Below, piece by piece: positions 9,355-19,139 of a stretch of DNA of 45,551 nucleotides. Position numbers and translations under genes: made by a program. Every line of letters begins with the position of its first letter. Position 1 is the first letter of the stretch. The DNA comes from Methyloprofundus sp. Lineage in GTDB: Bacteria; Pseudomonadota; Gammaproteobacteria; Methylococcales; Methylomonadaceae. The DNA is taken from positions 1 to 45,551 of the forward strand of contig JAQRMR010000006.1 in NCBI GenBank assembly GCA_028599115.1, given 5' to 3'. Under the pieces are notes generated by a model that saw only the letters and a list, made by a program, of their open reading frames with translations, was not told where the DNA came from and did no database searches.

Positions 9355-9732
9355 TTACCCTGCTGAAACTGCAATACGAATCGCAAAAACTAATGCTGAA
9401 ATAGCTCCAGCTAAAAAAGCGAGCTTAACTAACCAAACTAACAACCATTTAGGACTTAAATAGTCTTCAATAACCACCTGCAAACCAATTGCCGCATGAT
9501 AAAAACTGATAAAGGCCCAAGATAAAAGTAAGCTTAAATTAAGCGGACTACTGAGCCACTGTTTAATCTCTGGATAAGAGGCATAAAAAACTTGCTGTAC
9601 AAATAAAATCACCCAAAAAGCAAGCGGAATGAGGGCAACAGCGGTTACTCTCTGCATCCACCAATGATGTGTGCCATTTTTTGCAGAGCCTAAACCACGT
9701 GCTTTTGCTAACGGTGTTTGATATTTCATCAT
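9355..9732 (-). CDS. sdhD: Succinate dehydrogenase membrane anchor subunit D
   Basis: 125-aa membrane anchor with three predicted transmembrane helices (about residues 28-48, 58-80 and 92-120). The HHWWMQRVTA segment before helix 1 and the FYHAAIGLQVVIEDYL segment at helix 2 are typical of SdhD; the His there is the usual haem b region and the Asp-Tyr pair lies by the quinone site. The start overlaps the sdhC stop by 1 nt. Confidence 0.93.
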   Translation of the reverse strand: MMKYQTPLAKARGLGSAKNGTHHWWMQRVTAVALIPLAFWVILFVQQVFYASYPEIKQWLSSPLNLSLLLSWAFISFYHAAIGLQVVIEDYLSPKWLLVWLVKLAFLAGAISALVFAIRIAVSAG

Positions 9733-10118
9733 TAAGCTCCTAGTTGCACAAATAAGTAGCTAATCCCTGTTAGCAAAATAGAACCGAAAAGCTCGAGGAT
9801 TAAATAGTAATTCATCAAAATTTTTTCATAGCCTTCGCCTATATCCCAAAATAAATGTCGGATACCGTGACACAGGTGAAAAAATAAAGCGTAAATCATT
9901 AACCAAATAATAAGACTAAAAAACGGTTGCTGAACAAGGCTCTGCATCGCGTTAAAGCTGCTGCTCCCACCGTCAATTTGCGCCAAACACAGCACAAATA
10001 AAACTAAACCAGCGACTAAAAACACACCTGTCATTCTATGTAACACAGAAACAATCGCAGTTAATGGCAGTCGATAAACTTGTAAATGAGGAGAAAGTGG
10101 CCGAGTTCTTTGCGTCAT
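9732..10118 (-). CDS. sdhC: Succinate dehydrogenase cytochrome b556 subunit
   Basis: 128-aa membrane anchor with three transmembrane helices. The N-terminal signature RPLSPHLQVYRLP..SVLHRMTG carries the conserved Ser and Arg of the quinone site, and HLCHGIRHLFWD in the second helix supplies the haem-ligand His. It is the first gene of the sdhCDAB-sdhE-ygfX-HDOD-GGDEF set. A 91-bp gap separates it from lptG; no strong promoter is visible there by eye. Confidence 0.95.
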   Translation of the reverse strand: MTQRTRPLSPHLQVYRLPLTAIVSVLHRMTGVFLVAGLVLFVLCLAQIDGGSSSFNAMQSLVQQPFFSLIIWLMIYALFFHLCHGIRHLFWDIGEGYEKILMNYYLILELFGSILLTGISYLFVQLGA

Positions 10119-10209
10119 ATCTTGTCCATTTAGCTTAAAGAAAACTTAATAATACCGCTTAGATAGGCTTTAAGCTACTATATTATTGAAAGCGAAAAAC
10201 AAAACAAAA

Positions 10210-11277
10210 TTAGCGAAGGCGGCTAATTGCATATAAAGCAGCTGATAAAACCACCAAGCTTGGGAAAGTAGCAACGAATATAGGGTTTAAGCCATAAACA
10301 ATTCCCATTTGCCCAGCTGAATTATCGATTATATTAAAACTCATACCAATCAATACCCCCATCACCATTCGTGGCCCCATTGCAACCCCTCGTCCAACAC
10401 CCACAACAAAAGGAGCTGCAACAAGTAACATAACCAAAGTAACAAAAGGGTTTACCATTCGCGCCCAAAAAGCTAAATCATATTTAGCAAAATCTTGTTT
10501 ATTATCTTTTAGAAAATTGACGTATTTTGATAACTCAATTAAAGCCATATTTTCAGGATCCATAACAACGACATCTAATACTTCATTATCAACACTAGAC
10601 CGCCAAACCTTTTTATCGAGCCATTGAACTTGCACAGATTCTTCAGAAATCTGTGATACCTTCACTTTTTCAAGCTGCCACTCTCCCTTCTTTACTAAAT
10701 GCCCTTGTTTTGCATAAATAACTTCTGTCAGATTACGATCATTGCCCAGTGTATAGATATAAATATCTCCCACCTGCCCCTGCAAATAACTCTCTTTAAC
10801 ATTAATAAACTGTTTACCATCACGCAACCACATACCATTCGCTGTTCTAGCGATAGGTCGATTTGTTTTCGCCACACTCTTTAATATTTTTGCTTTTCTT
10901 TCAGACTCAGGGCCAATAAATTCTCCAATAATAAATGAAAGCGTTGTCAAAATTGCTCCAGCCATTAACACAGAACGAATAATCCCCATTAATGAAATGC
11001 CTGAGGCTCGCATAGCAACAAGTTCTCGATGATTAGCCATATTCCCTAATACAAATAAGCTACCCAGTAGTGCAGCAGAAGGCATTAGCTCATAAACATA
11101 ATGCGGTATCATTAGGCCTAGGTACATCAATATATGCTGTAAATCGTAACTCCCTACGCCTCTCGACCTCAACTCATCATTCAAAGTGAATAAATTAAAT
11201 AAGGTATATAACATCAATAAAGCAATAAAGGTTCCCTTTAATATTTCTTTTATGATGTAACGATCTAAAGCATTCAT
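10210..11277 (-). CDS. lptG: LPS export ABC transporter permease LptG
   Basis: Inner-membrane permease of the LptB2FGC complex that extracts lipopolysaccharide from the membrane and passes it to the periplasmic bridge. It has the family layout: transmembrane helices near the N terminus, a periplasmic beta-jellyroll domain (about 130-250) and further helices to the C terminus. I start it at the ATG of MNALDRYI (355 aa), not at the earlier upstream codon, because AAGGAAGAG precedes it and it overlaps the lptF stop as ATGA. The last residues are SRLR. Confidence 0.94.
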   Translation of the reverse strand: MNALDRYIIKEILKGTFIALLMLYTLFNLFTLNDELRSRGVGSYDLQHILMYLGLMIPHYVYELMPSAALLGSLFVLGNMANHRELVAMRASGISLMGIIRSVLMAGAILTTLSFIIGEFIGPESERKAKILKSVAKTNRPIARTANGMWLRDGKQFINVKESYLQGQVGDIYIYTLGNDRNLTEVIYAKQGHLVKKGEWQLEKVKVSQISEESVQVQWLDKKVWRSSVDNEVLDVVVMDPENMALIELSKYVNFLKDNKQDFAKYDLAFWARMVNPFVTLVMLLVAAPFVVGVGRGVAMGPRMVMGVLIGMSFNIIDNSAGQMGIVYGLNPIFVATFPSLVVLSAALYAISRLR

Positions 11278-12362
11278 TTTCTCTTCCTTGTCAGGCTCAT
11301 AACAACCCATGGCACACCATACAACCGTACTAATAAGACGGTAACCATCAGGAAAGCGAGTAGATAAACACCACTAAAACCCAGCCAAACAGAAATATCT
11401 CCTTTCACCATCCAGCTTAAATTCACTTGCTGAAAATTAGAAAAACTAAAATAAATCAAAAAAGCGCTTAGTAAATTCCCATAAACACCACCTCTAGGGC
11501 TTATCTGCGCCAAAGGAACAGCCATTAAAGTTAATAACAATATCCCCATAGGCGTAAATAAGCGACGAAATAATTCGCTAATATGGTCTAATTTATCGGA
11601 TTGAAATAATTTTTCAGAACTAACCCCATGAATGCTCACTCTCTGTTTACCTGGTGCCGCATCAATACGCATTGCATATTCGGAAAATCTTTCCAATGCA
11701 TAATTTAATTCTCCAGGCACTCCCTGAACCCGTTTACCATTCAAAAAAACAATAAATAAACCATCATCAAGCTCACGTAACTCTGCTGATTCTGAGGTGA
11801 TAATTCCAATTTCCTCTCCTCGTTTATCTTGTACAAAAACATCTTGCATTTTATTATCAGCTAAAATTTTTTCTGTATAAAATATTAAATTACCTTTACC
11901 GTACTCAGTAAACTTGCCTGCTGCAATTCCTCTAATTCCTGCAGTTTGTTTTTCTTGATGAATAATCCGAATGACTTCACTTTTTGCCCAAGGAGAAACA
12001 AATAAAGCTACCCAAATTGATAGTAAAATAATCGGGACTATCGCTTTAAAAACTGAACCATATATTCTCAAGACCCCCACCCCAGCCGAGGCTAACGCGG
12101 ACATTTCTTGGTCTCTATACATTCGGCCTATTACCATTAAAACTGCCACAAAAGCAGATGGCACCATAAAGCTTGCACTTGATAATAAAATTTTTAAACC
12201 CAACAAATGAGCAACAACATCATTGGAAATAATGCCATTAGCTGCCATTTTTAATGTTTTCAAAAAATCACGGCTAACAATAATAACGACTAAAACAAGT
12301 AAAACTGAAAAAAAAGTTCTCAGTAAATCTTTAACTATTAACCGATCGATCACTGTAAGCAT
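11274..12362 (-). CDS. lptF: LPS export ABC transporter permease LptF
   Basis: Partner permease of LptG. The start is placed at MLTVIDRLIVKDLLRTFF, giving 362 aa. An upstream extension of about 42 residues runs into a decayed integrase and does not look like LptF. Hydrophobic helices occur near residues 15-35, 50-75 and 95-120 and again in the last 100 residues, with the periplasmic domain between. In most gammaproteobacteria lptF is divergent from pepA; here that place is taken by integrase remnants and tRNA-Leu. Confidence 0.94.
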   Translation of the reverse strand: MLTVIDRLIVKDLLRTFFSVLLVLVVIIVSRDFLKTLKMAANGIISNDVVAHLLGLKILLSSASFMVPSAFVAVLMVIGRMYRDQEMSALASAGVGVLRIYGSVFKAIVPIILLSIWVALFVSPWAKSEVIRIIHQEKQTAGIRGIAAGKFTEYGKGNLIFYTEKILADNKMQDVFVQDKRGEEIGIITSESAELRELDDGLFIVFLNGKRVQGVPGELNYALERFSEYAMRIDAAPGKQRVSIHGVSSEKLFQSDKLDHISELFRRLFTPMGILLLTLMAVPLAQISPRGGVYGNLLSAFLIYFSFSNFQQVNLSWMVKGDISVWLGFSGVYLLAFLMVTVLLVRLYGVPWVVMSLTRKRK

Positions 12363-12489
12363 ATTAATGTTTGGTTTTGATTCTAAAGTAGGTTTGAAAT
12401 AATAGTATGCCACTAGCTGAAAAAACTGAGTTTTCGATAGCATGTCATACCTGCAATTATACAGAAAACAACATGTTCGACCCATCACC

Positions 12490-13265
12490 CATTTTCTTTG
12501 CAGGAATACACCACTCTTTGCTTTCTAGGTTAATTTCTGACCACTCAGCATTTCTAATTCCCCCCGGTCACATCATCAGAAAGGATAATTTTAAAGCGCA
12601 TTGGGTAACAAGCCCACCGGTATAACCATAAAAGGCGCGTAGAATCTTGCCAATTTTAGTGAGGTCTGTAATCGTTGCGTGATGTTCAACTATTGCGGGC
12701 TTTAATGCGCCTTGTAAATCCGGCACGGGGTTTCTGGTGGCGCCTCCTGTAGTAATGGCGCATCTAAAAACCTGCCCGATAATACGTTTAACCGTATGCG
12801 CTAAATCATTAGCACCTCTGCTTTCAATTCTTCTAAGCACTGTCAATATTTCTGGGGCTTCTATGTTGGCTAAATGAGCATCACCCAACCAAGGGAAAAC
12901 ATCTTTCTCTAAAAAGCGTAATACTTTTTTCCATGGCCTTCGCTTTTAGTCGTCATGTGGACTAAATGCCATTCTTTAGCGATCACTTCAATACTACTAT
13001 CTTCTAATTTTCGCTTATTAGCCTTCTTCTTAGCGTTCGGGGCTATCCCTTTTGCTAAATCTGCTCGTGCTTGTTCTGCTAGTTTTCGTGCATCCGATAA
13101 CTTTACCTCTGGTATTGCCTCATAGAGTAAGTTTTTTGTTTACCAGAGAGTCTATAGGCCATTTGCCAGAGCTTGCCACCACTCGGCTTAACCAATAAGT
13201 ACAGCTCTCTGCTATCACTTATTTTCTGCGGTTTTTACCTTCTTTACAACGATGCCCGTCAACAT
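12490..13265 (-). pseudogene. Decayed P4-type tyrosine integrase
   Basis: Pieces of one integrase are readable in several minus-strand frames. An N-terminal DUF4102-like part includes RELYLLVKPSGGKLW and then KLSDARKLAEQARADLAKG. The middle reads WKKVLRFLEKDVFPWLGDAHLANIEAPEIL. A core-binding part contains GATRNPVPDLQGALKP, and the remnant ends with LRNAEWSEINLESKEWCIPAKKM. Frame breaks lie near 13217, 13125, 12945 and 12570, and the catalytic C-terminal half with the His-x-x-Arg and Tyr is gone. It lies downstream of tRNA-Leu in the same direction, the normal position for an integrase whose element sits in a tRNA 3' end. Confidence 0.88.
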
Positions 13266-13332
13266 AGCTAACTCCATGGCCTTCAGGGGGGGGGTGGTAT
13301 TGCATAGCACATCATGATATTACATAAGACAT

Positions 13333-13364
13333 AAAAAAACCCACGAAGTCTTTAAACTCGCAGG
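13333..13364 (-). terminator. Terminator after tRNA-Leu
   Basis: On the minus strand an 8-bp hairpin with G-U pairs (13340-13364) is followed by seven T. It lies 37 bp beyond the tRNA 3' end and would end the secG-tRNA transcript. Confidence 0.7.
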
Positions 13365-13400
13365 CTTTAGCACCGCATGATACGGCTTGGTCTTACAATT

Positions 13401-13485
13401 TGGTGCCGATGGCCGGAGTTGAACCGGCACGACCTAAGTCACCACCCCCTCAAGGTGGCGTGTCTACCAATTTCACCACATCGGC
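13401..13485 (-). tRNA. tRNA-Leu (anticodon GAG)
   Basis: An 85-nt cloverleaf with encoded CCA. The acceptor GCCGATG pairs with CATCGGC, the anticodon stem CCACC/GGTGG holds the loop TTGAGGG (anticodon GAG), the TΨC arm reads GTTCAACTC, and there is a variable arm typical of tRNA-Leu. secG followed by tRNA-Leu(GAG) is a conserved gammaproteobacterial arrangement. It is a probable attachment site for the element whose integrase remnant lies just downstream. Confidence 0.96.
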
Positions 13486-13491
13486 AATTTA

Positions 13492-13863
13492 TTAAGGTGT
13501 AACAACCTCTTCTTCTATTGCAGGTACATCATCTGTTATTACAACAGGTGCAGTATTATCTTCAGCAATTGTTGGCACTTCTGCAGCCTTTTGATCAATA
13601 ATAGGTGCATCCATTAGGTCCACATCATTCCCTGCATTACCACTTAAAACAGCCAGTCCTAGGCTAGTTGCAAAAAAAACTGCAGCTAAAACACCCGTTG
13701 TACGTGAAAGAAAAGAAGCTGAACCTTGCGCTCCAAAAACAGTACCTGATGATCCGCTACCGAATGCAGCACCTGCATCTGCACCTTTTCCGTGCTGAAT
13801 CAATACTAGCCCAATAACAGCTAAACCTACTAAAACATGTCCGATGATAATAACTTGATACAT
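13492..13863 (-). CDS. secG: Protein translocase subunit SecG
   Basis: 123-aa inner-membrane component of the SecYEG channel. Two transmembrane helices (about residues 3-22 and 52-72) flank the conserved loop LIQHGKGADAGAAFGSGSSGTVFGAQGS. The C-terminal 45 residues are an acidic Pro/Val/Glu-rich tail ending EEVVTP, longer than in E. coli. It starts 2 bp after tpiA. Confidence 0.95.
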   Translation of the reverse strand: MYQVIIIGHVLVGLAVIGLVLIQHGKGADAGAAFGSGSSGTVFGAQGSASFLSRTTGVLAAVFFATSLGLAVLSGNAGNDVDLMDAPIIDQKAAEVPTIAEDNTAPVVITDDVPAIEEEVVTP

Positions 13864-13865
13864 TT

Positions 13866-14618
13866 TTATTTTTGAAATGAAGAATAAATTTTTAAAAAAG
13901 AGTCCGCTGTTAACGACGCTCCACCGACTAATACACCATCAATATCAGGCATAGCTAGTAATTTTTGTGCATTTTCTGGTTTAACACTACCGCCGTACAG
14001 TATTTGAATTTTATCAGCTACTTGTTGGCTTTTACTGGCAATTAACTGCCTTATAAAATAATGCACATCCTGTGCTTGTTCATCTGTTGCTGTTTTTCCT
14101 GTTCCTATCGCCCATAAAGGCTCATAAGAAATAACCGCATTCATAAAGCTTTCAATACCTGCTTTATTAATCACAGTATTAATTTGTTCGGCAATCACAT
14201 CAAATGTAGTGCCATTTTCTCTTTCCTCCAGTGTTTCACTCGTACTTAAAATAGGAATGATATCACCGGCAATTGCCTGACAAAACCGCTCTGCAACAGC
14301 TAGGTTATCATCAGCATAATACTGCCTACGCTCAGAATGCCCAACAATTGCATATTTACAATCAAATTCTTTGAGCATTGCAGCAGATATCTCGCCTGTA
14401 TAGGCTCCTGTTGCATGCGCGGCAACATTCTGTGCCCCACAAATAACTGAAGAATTTACAATTCGCTGACTGATTTCAGGAATATATAAATAAGGCGGAC
14501 AAATAACTAAATCTGCATTGATTTCTGGTATGTCAGCAACAATGGCATCAACAAGCGCCATAGCACTTGATTTATCAACATTCATTTTCCAATTGCCGAT
14601 AGCTAAACCACGTCGCAT
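13866..14618 (-). CDS. tpiA: Triose-phosphate isomerase
   Basis: 250-aa glycolytic enzyme interconverting dihydroxyacetone phosphate and glyceraldehyde 3-phosphate. Catalytic residues are visible: Lys in GNWKMN near residue 12, His in GHSERR near 94, Glu in the YEPLWAIGTGKTAT block near 165, and the phosphate-binding YGGSVKPEN. Its place between glmM and secG matches Pseudomonas-type gene order. In a methanotroph it also serves the ribulose monophosphate pathway (inference). Confidence 0.97.
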   Translation of the reverse strand: MRRGLAIGNWKMNVDKSSAMALVDAIVADIPEINADLVICPPYLYIPEISQRIVNSSVICGAQNVAAHATGAYTGEISAAMLKEFDCKYAIVGHSERRQYYADDNLAVAERFCQAIAGDIIPILSTSETLEERENGTTFDVIAEQINTVINKAGIESFMNAVISYEPLWAIGTGKTATDEQAQDVHYFIRQLIASKSQQVADKIQILYGGSVKPENAQKLLAMPDIDGVLVGGASLTADSFLKIYSSFQK

Positions 14619-14730
14619 TAATTTCTCCAGAGCCTTAAACCACTGCCTATCGTTTTAATCGAAGTATTATAACTTAGTATTTCACTTTTAGGGCTATGCT
14701 TTTAAAAAATACTACTGATAACCCTTATTT

Positions 14731-16065
14731 TTATATTGCTTTTTTTACCGCATCAACCAATAAATTCGCCTGAGTGCTGACAACAATTTTATCAACCCCT
14801 TCAACCATTACTCGAATTAATGGTTCAGTTCCTGAAGCTCTCAATAAAACACGACCTTTATCTGCTAGTGTTTTTTCTGCTAATTTCACAGCTTCTTGTA
14901 TCACTTCATTTTTTTCAATATCAATTTTATTTTCAATTCTGACATTTAATAGAACTTGTGGGTATTTGTTCATCTCAGACTTCAACTCATACAGAGATTT
15001 TCCTGATTTTTTAACTTCCGCTAAAACCTGTAATGCCGCAACAATACCATCGCCAGTAGTGGTTTTATCTAAACAAATAATATGCCCTGAACCTTCTCCA
15101 CCAATCTCACTGTGATGTTTTTTCATTAATTCCATCACATATCGATCACCAACATTTGCTCTTATTAAGTCGACACCCAGTTTTTTTAAAGCATGCTCCA
15201 TACCTAGATTCGTCATTAAAGTTCCAATAACTGGCCCCTTCAGAGCACTGGCAGCAAGCCTTGCTTTTGCAATAATAAAGATAAGCTCGTCACCATCAAC
15301 TATTTCTCCTTTGTGGTCAACCATAATCAAACGGTCACCATCACCATCTAAAGCAATCCCTAAATCTGCACGATACTCAATAACAGCAGCTTTTAATTTC
15401 TCTGGCTCTGTTGCACCACACTTTTCATTAATATTAATACCATCTGGAGCGGCCGCAATTGTTACCACCTCTGCGCCTACCTCTGTAAATACATGAGGAG
15501 CAATATGATAGGTTGCACCATTCGCGCAATCAACAACGATTCGTAAGCCTTTAAAATCTACACCGGATTCGATACTTGCTTTACAAAATTCAATATACCG
15601 CCCTGCAGCATCATTCAATCGCCTAGCTTTACCTAACTCAATTGAATCAACCGTCGTCATCGGTTGCTCTAAATAATGTTCAATTTGGTGCTCCAAATCA
15701 TCAGGCAGCTTTGTCCCTTCAGTAGAAAAGAATTTAATCCCATTATCATAATAAGGATTATGCGAAGCACTAAGAACAATCCCAGCTTTTGCTCTTAAAG
15801 TACGCGTTAAATAAGCAACCCCCGGTGTTGGCATTGGCCCTAATAATCGCGTATCAACCCCTGCCGCCGATAAACCCGCTTCTAAAGCAGATTCAAACAT
15901 ATAACCAGAAATGCGCGTATCTTTGCCTAGTAAAACAACGCCTTTGCCTTCTTTTGCGAAAACCTGACCAATTGCCCAGCCTAGCTTAAGAAAAACATCT
16001 GGTGTAATTGGGTATTGCCCTACCGGACCACGAATTCCATCGGTACCAAAAAATTTCTTACTCAT
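14731..16065 (-). CDS. glmM: Phosphoglucosamine mutase
   Basis: 444-aa enzyme converting glucosamine 6-phosphate to glucosamine 1-phosphate for peptidoglycan and LPS precursors. The phosphoserine loop [13 protein letters not shown], the Mg2+ loop DGDGDR, the sugar-specificity GEGSGH and the phosphate-binding [12 protein letters not shown] are all intact. It begins 30 bp after ftsH; folP, which usually separates these two genes, is absent. Confidence 0.97.
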   Translation of the reverse strand: MSKKFFGTDGIRGPVGQYPITPDVFLKLGWAIGQVFAKEGKGVVLLGKDTRISGYMFESALEAGLSAAGVDTRLLGPMPTPGVAYLTRTLRAKAGIVLSASHNPYYDNGIKFFSTEGTKLPDDLEHQIEHYLEQPMTTVDSIELGKARRLNDAAGRYIEFCKASIESGVDFKGLRIVVDCANGATYHIAPHVFTEVGAEVVTIAAAPDGININEKCGATEPEKLKAAVIEYRADLGIALDGDGDRLIMVDHKGEIVDGDELIFIIAKARLAASALKGPVIGTLMTNLGMEHALKKLGVDLIRANVGDRYVMELMKKHHSEIGGEGSGHIICLDKTTTGDGIVAALQVLAEVKKSGKSLYELKSEMNKYPQVLLNVRIENKIDIEKNEVIQEAVKLAEKTLADKGRVLLRASGTEPLIRVMVEGVDKIVVSTQANLLVDAVKKAI

Positions 16066-16095
16066 AATTCCCTCTAACCCTTCGATTCTTTTTCT

Positions 16096-17964
16096 TTAAT
16101 TACTAGCTTTTTGTGCTGGCTTAATAACAGGCTGTTCATTCCAACCACTAGGGTCTTTAACCGGGTTGCGCGCCATTAAGTCTTCAATTTGGTTTTTATC
16201 AATGGTTTCATACTTCATTAAGGCTTCCGACATAGCATGTAAAATATCTTCATTATCTCTTAATATTTTTTCAGCGCGCTCATAGTTTTTATCAATCACT
16301 TGACGAATTTCTTCATCAATAATATGCGATGTTTCCTCAGCAACTGTTTTATGCTGCGTGACAGAGCGACCTAAAAATACCTCACCCTCTTCTTCGCTAT
16401 ACGCTAACGGCCCTAAACGTTGAGATAAGCCCCATTTAGTAACCATGTTTCGCGCTAATTCCGTTGCACGTTCAATATCATTTGATGCGCCTGTTGAAAC
16501 TTGCTCCCAACCAAAAATTTGCTCCTCAGCAATACGGCCACCATATAAACTAGAAATCATACTATCCAGTTTTCGTTTGCTCGCACTATATTGATCCTTT
16601 TCAGGTAAAAACATAGTGACACCTAAAGCTCGGCCACGCGGCATAATACTAACCTTATAAACAGGATCATGCTCAGGCACTAATTTACCAACAATTGCAT
16701 GACCAGCCTCATGGTAAGCGGTCATTTTTTTCTCTTTTTCATCCATCACCATAGAGCGCTTTTCCGCACCCATAATGATTTTATCTTTAGCTTTTTCAAG
16801 GTCAATCATACTGACCATACGCTTATTCATGCGTGCTGCATAAAGAGCCGCTTCATTAACAAGGTTGGCTAAGTCTGCCCCTGAAAACCCTGGTGTTCCT
16901 TGTGCTATATACTGTATTTCAATATCTTTATCAGCAGGCACTTTGCCCATGTGCACGCCTAAAATTTTCTCACGCCCTTTCACATCTGGAAGGCTCACTG
17001 TAATTTGTCGATCAAAACGTCCAGGACGTAACAAAGCCGCATCTAAAACATCAGGCCTATTCGTCGCAGCAATAACAATCACACCTTCATTACCTTCAAA
17101 GCCATCCATTTCAACCAATAGCTGATTTAGGGTCTGCTCACGCTCATCATTACCACCGCCCACACCGGCACCACGTTGACGACCCACCGCATCAATTTCA
17201 TCAATAAAAATAATACAAGGTGCATTTTTCTTAGCTTGTTCAAACATATCACGTACACGCGACGCACCAACTCCAACAAACATCTCGACAAAATCAGAAC
17301 CGGATATAGCAAAGAATGGCACTTTCGCTTCGCCTGCAATGGCTCTTGCTAATAAAGTTTTACCTGTTCCGGGTGGGCCCACCATTAATGCACCGCGGGG
17401 TATTTTTGCGCCTAATTTTTGATATTTTGCCGGATCTCTTAGGAAATCAACCATTTCCTCTACTTCTTCTTTCGCTTCATCACAACCTGCTACATCAGCA
17501 AAAGTAACTTTAATCTGCCCTTCATCTAACACTCTCGCCTTACTTTTGCCAAAGTTCATTGGGTTGCCTTTACCGCCGCCTTGCATTTGGCGCATAAAAA
17601 ATATCCAAACACCAATTAGCAGAATCATTGGAAACCAAGAGATAAACATCTGCATTAGCATTGAGTCACTATCAGCACTTTGTGCTTTTATTTCTACTCC
17701 ATTAGCCAATAAGTCATCCACTAAATGTGGGTCATTAGGTGCATGAGACGTAAAAGTATTCCCTCCCTGTAGCTCACCACGAATACCATCTTTATCATCT
17801 AACGTAACGCTTTGGACTTGCCCTGCTTTTACCGCATCAATAAACTGAGAATAAGAAACGACTGAATTTTTTTGATTTGCCCTATTACCGAAATTATTAA
17901 AAACCGACATTAAAACCACGGCAATAACAACCCATAACACTGTATTCTTAATTATATCGTTCAA
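16096..17964 (-). CDS. ftsH: ATP-dependent zinc metalloprotease FtsH
   Basis: 622-aa membrane-anchored AAA+ protease that degrades regulatory and misfolded membrane proteins. There are two N-terminal transmembrane helices (about residues 5-23 and 103-123) around a periplasmic domain. The AAA module has Walker A GPPGTGKT, Walker B IIFIDEID and the SRH arginines in RPGRFDRQ; the protease domain has the zinc motif HEAGH near residue 414. Full family length. It lies 106 bp downstream of rlmE. Confidence 0.97.
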   Translation of the reverse strand: MNDIIKNTVLWVVIAVVLMSVFNNFGNRANQKNSVVSYSQFIDAVKAGQVQSVTLDDKDGIRGELQGGNTFTSHAPNDPHLVDDLLANGVEIKAQSADSDSMLMQMFISWFPMILLIGVWIFFMRQMQGGGKGNPMNFGKSKARVLDEGQIKVTFADVAGCDEAKEEVEEMVDFLRDPAKYQKLGAKIPRGALMVGPPGTGKTLLARAIAGEAKVPFFAISGSDFVEMFVGVGASRVRDMFEQAKKNAPCIIFIDEIDAVGRQRGAGVGGGNDEREQTLNQLLVEMDGFEGNEGVIVIAATNRPDVLDAALLRPGRFDRQITVSLPDVKGREKILGVHMGKVPADKDIEIQYIAQGTPGFSGADLANLVNEAALYAARMNKRMVSMIDLEKAKDKIIMGAEKRSMVMDEKEKKMTAYHEAGHAIVGKLVPEHDPVYKVSIMPRGRALGVTMFLPEKDQYSASKRKLDSMISSLYGGRIAEEQIFGWEQVSTGASNDIERATELARNMVTKWGLSQRLGPLAYSEEEGEVFLGRSVTQHKTVAEETSHIIDEEIRQVIDKNYERAEKILRDNEDILHAMSEALMKYETIDKNQIEDLMARNPVKDPSGWNEQPVIKPAQKASN

Positions 17965-18070
17965 TTTTTTTCCTTTAAATCTAAGCAGATTTTTTGTACA
18001 AGGGGTAAAACAAGGCTTGCTCTTTTTAAGCTAAAAAAAAGCAAGCATTAACTAATGATAATAGGGGCTT

Positions 18071-18694
18071 TTATTTCTTTTTAAAGCCCTTAGCTAAAAT
18101 ATAAACCTCATTACTTCGTGCTCTCGATGATTTAGGCTTTCTGATAATTACCTTAGAAAAAGAAGCTTCAACTTGTTTTTGATACGCCTCAAAACCTACA
18201 CCTTGAAAGACTTTAACTAAAAAGCTTCCCCCTTCAACCAAAATATTTTCAGCCGTTTCCAAAGCAAGCTCACATAAATACATCGCACTTGGCTGGTCAA
18301 TGGCTTTATTGCCACTCATATTAGGTGCCATATCAGATAAAACCACATTAATCGGCGCACCGTCTAATAAAGTATTTAACTGATCATAGACTTCGTTTTC
18401 ACGAAAATCACCTTGAATAAAATCCACCCCTTCAATAGGATCTATATCTAAAATATCCAGCGCAATAACACGCTGTTTTTTACCTACCAATTTTCGCGCA
18501 TATTCTGACCAGCCACCTGGTGCTGCGCCTAAATCAACAATATTCATTCCTGACTGAATAATTTTATCTTTTTCAACAACTTCAATCAGCTTAAAAGTAG
18601 CACGCGAGCGATAGCCCATCGCTTTCGCTTTTTTCACATACTCATCATTAAGGTGCTCTTGCATCCAGCCATTACTACTTTTACTTCGTGCCAT
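18071..18694 (-). CDS. rlmE: 23S rRNA 2'-O-methyltransferase (Um2552)
   Basis: 207-aa FtsJ/RrmJ-type methyltransferase acting on U2552 of 23S rRNA. The SAM-binding motif [14 protein letters not shown], catalytic Asp in [10 protein letters not shown] and Lys in FLVKVFQG give the K-D-K tetrad pattern of the family, with a Glu near the C terminus. It is divergent from yhbY and heads the ftsH operon, as in E. coli. Confidence 0.96.
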   Translation of the reverse strand: MARSKSSNGWMQEHLNDEYVKKAKAMGYRSRATFKLIEVVEKDKIIQSGMNIVDLGAAPGGWSEYARKLVGKKQRVIALDILDIDPIEGVDFIQGDFRENEVYDQLNTLLDGAPINVVLSDMAPNMSGNKAIDQPSAMYLCELALETAENILVEGGSFLVKVFQGVGFEAYQKQVEASFSKVIIRKPKSSRARSNEVYILAKGFKKK

Positions 18695-18752
18695 ATATTT
18701 ATATTATTTAGTGTAGAATTGCATGTATTAATTATTTTAAGGAAAGTACCAA

Positions 18753-19064
18753 GTGAGCCCTGAACAAAAAAAAGAACTAAAAACCCAAGCCCATCTGCTT
18801 AAGCCCATCATTATGATTGGCCAAGCTGGCTTAACTGAAGCAGTGCTAAAAGAAATTGAAATTGCACTGGATATTCATGAGTTATTAAAAATAAAAGTCC
18901 GTGCTGAAAGAGATGAGCGTAAAGAAATATTTCAACAAATCTGTGTTGATACAAAATCAGAAATGATTCAAAGCATTGGTCAGATCGTTGTGATTTATCG
19001 TAAAAAACCACCTAAGCCACAAAAAAAGTCGGAACCTCAGAGAAAAAGACACACTAGGATGTAA
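18753..19064 (+). CDS. yhbY: CRM-domain RNA-binding protein YhbY
   Basis: 103-aa protein with a CRM domain, associated with 50S subunit precursors in E. coli. Conserved parts are the LKPIIMIGQAGLTEAV loop and HELLKIKV. The start codon is GTG with AAGGAAAG seven bases upstream. The C-terminal 15 residues are strongly basic and fit RNA binding. It is divergent from rlmE. Confidence 0.93.
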   Translation: MSPEQKKELKTQAHLLKPIIMIGQAGLTEAVLKEIEIALDIHELLKIKVRAERDERKEIFQQICVDTKSEMIQSIGQIVVIYRKKPPKPQKKSEPQRKRHTRM

Positions 19065-19072
19065 AGCGAGTC

Positions 19073-19100
19073 TAGGAGTTTATTCGAGAATAAACTCCTA
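19073..19100. repeat. Perfect 12-bp inverted repeat between yhbY and greA
   Basis: TAGGAGTTTATT (19073-19084) and its exact complement (19089-19100) surround a 4-nt loop. It lies in the gap between two convergent genes but has no T run on either side, so it is either a Rho-dependent or 3'-end-stabilising hairpin or a dispersed palindrome. Confidence 0.6.
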
Positions 19101-19139
19101 AAGCCCCTATCTATCAATAGAGACCTTCAAACCGTCTAT

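Noticed and set aside
12363..12488. N-terminal 42-residue extension of LptF
   Set aside because: The extension reads through the integrase remnant and does not match LptF; the start at 12362 gives normal length.
12407..12625. 72-codon plus-strand frame opposite the lptF start
   Set aside because: It is the antisense of integrase remnants and the spurious lptF extension.
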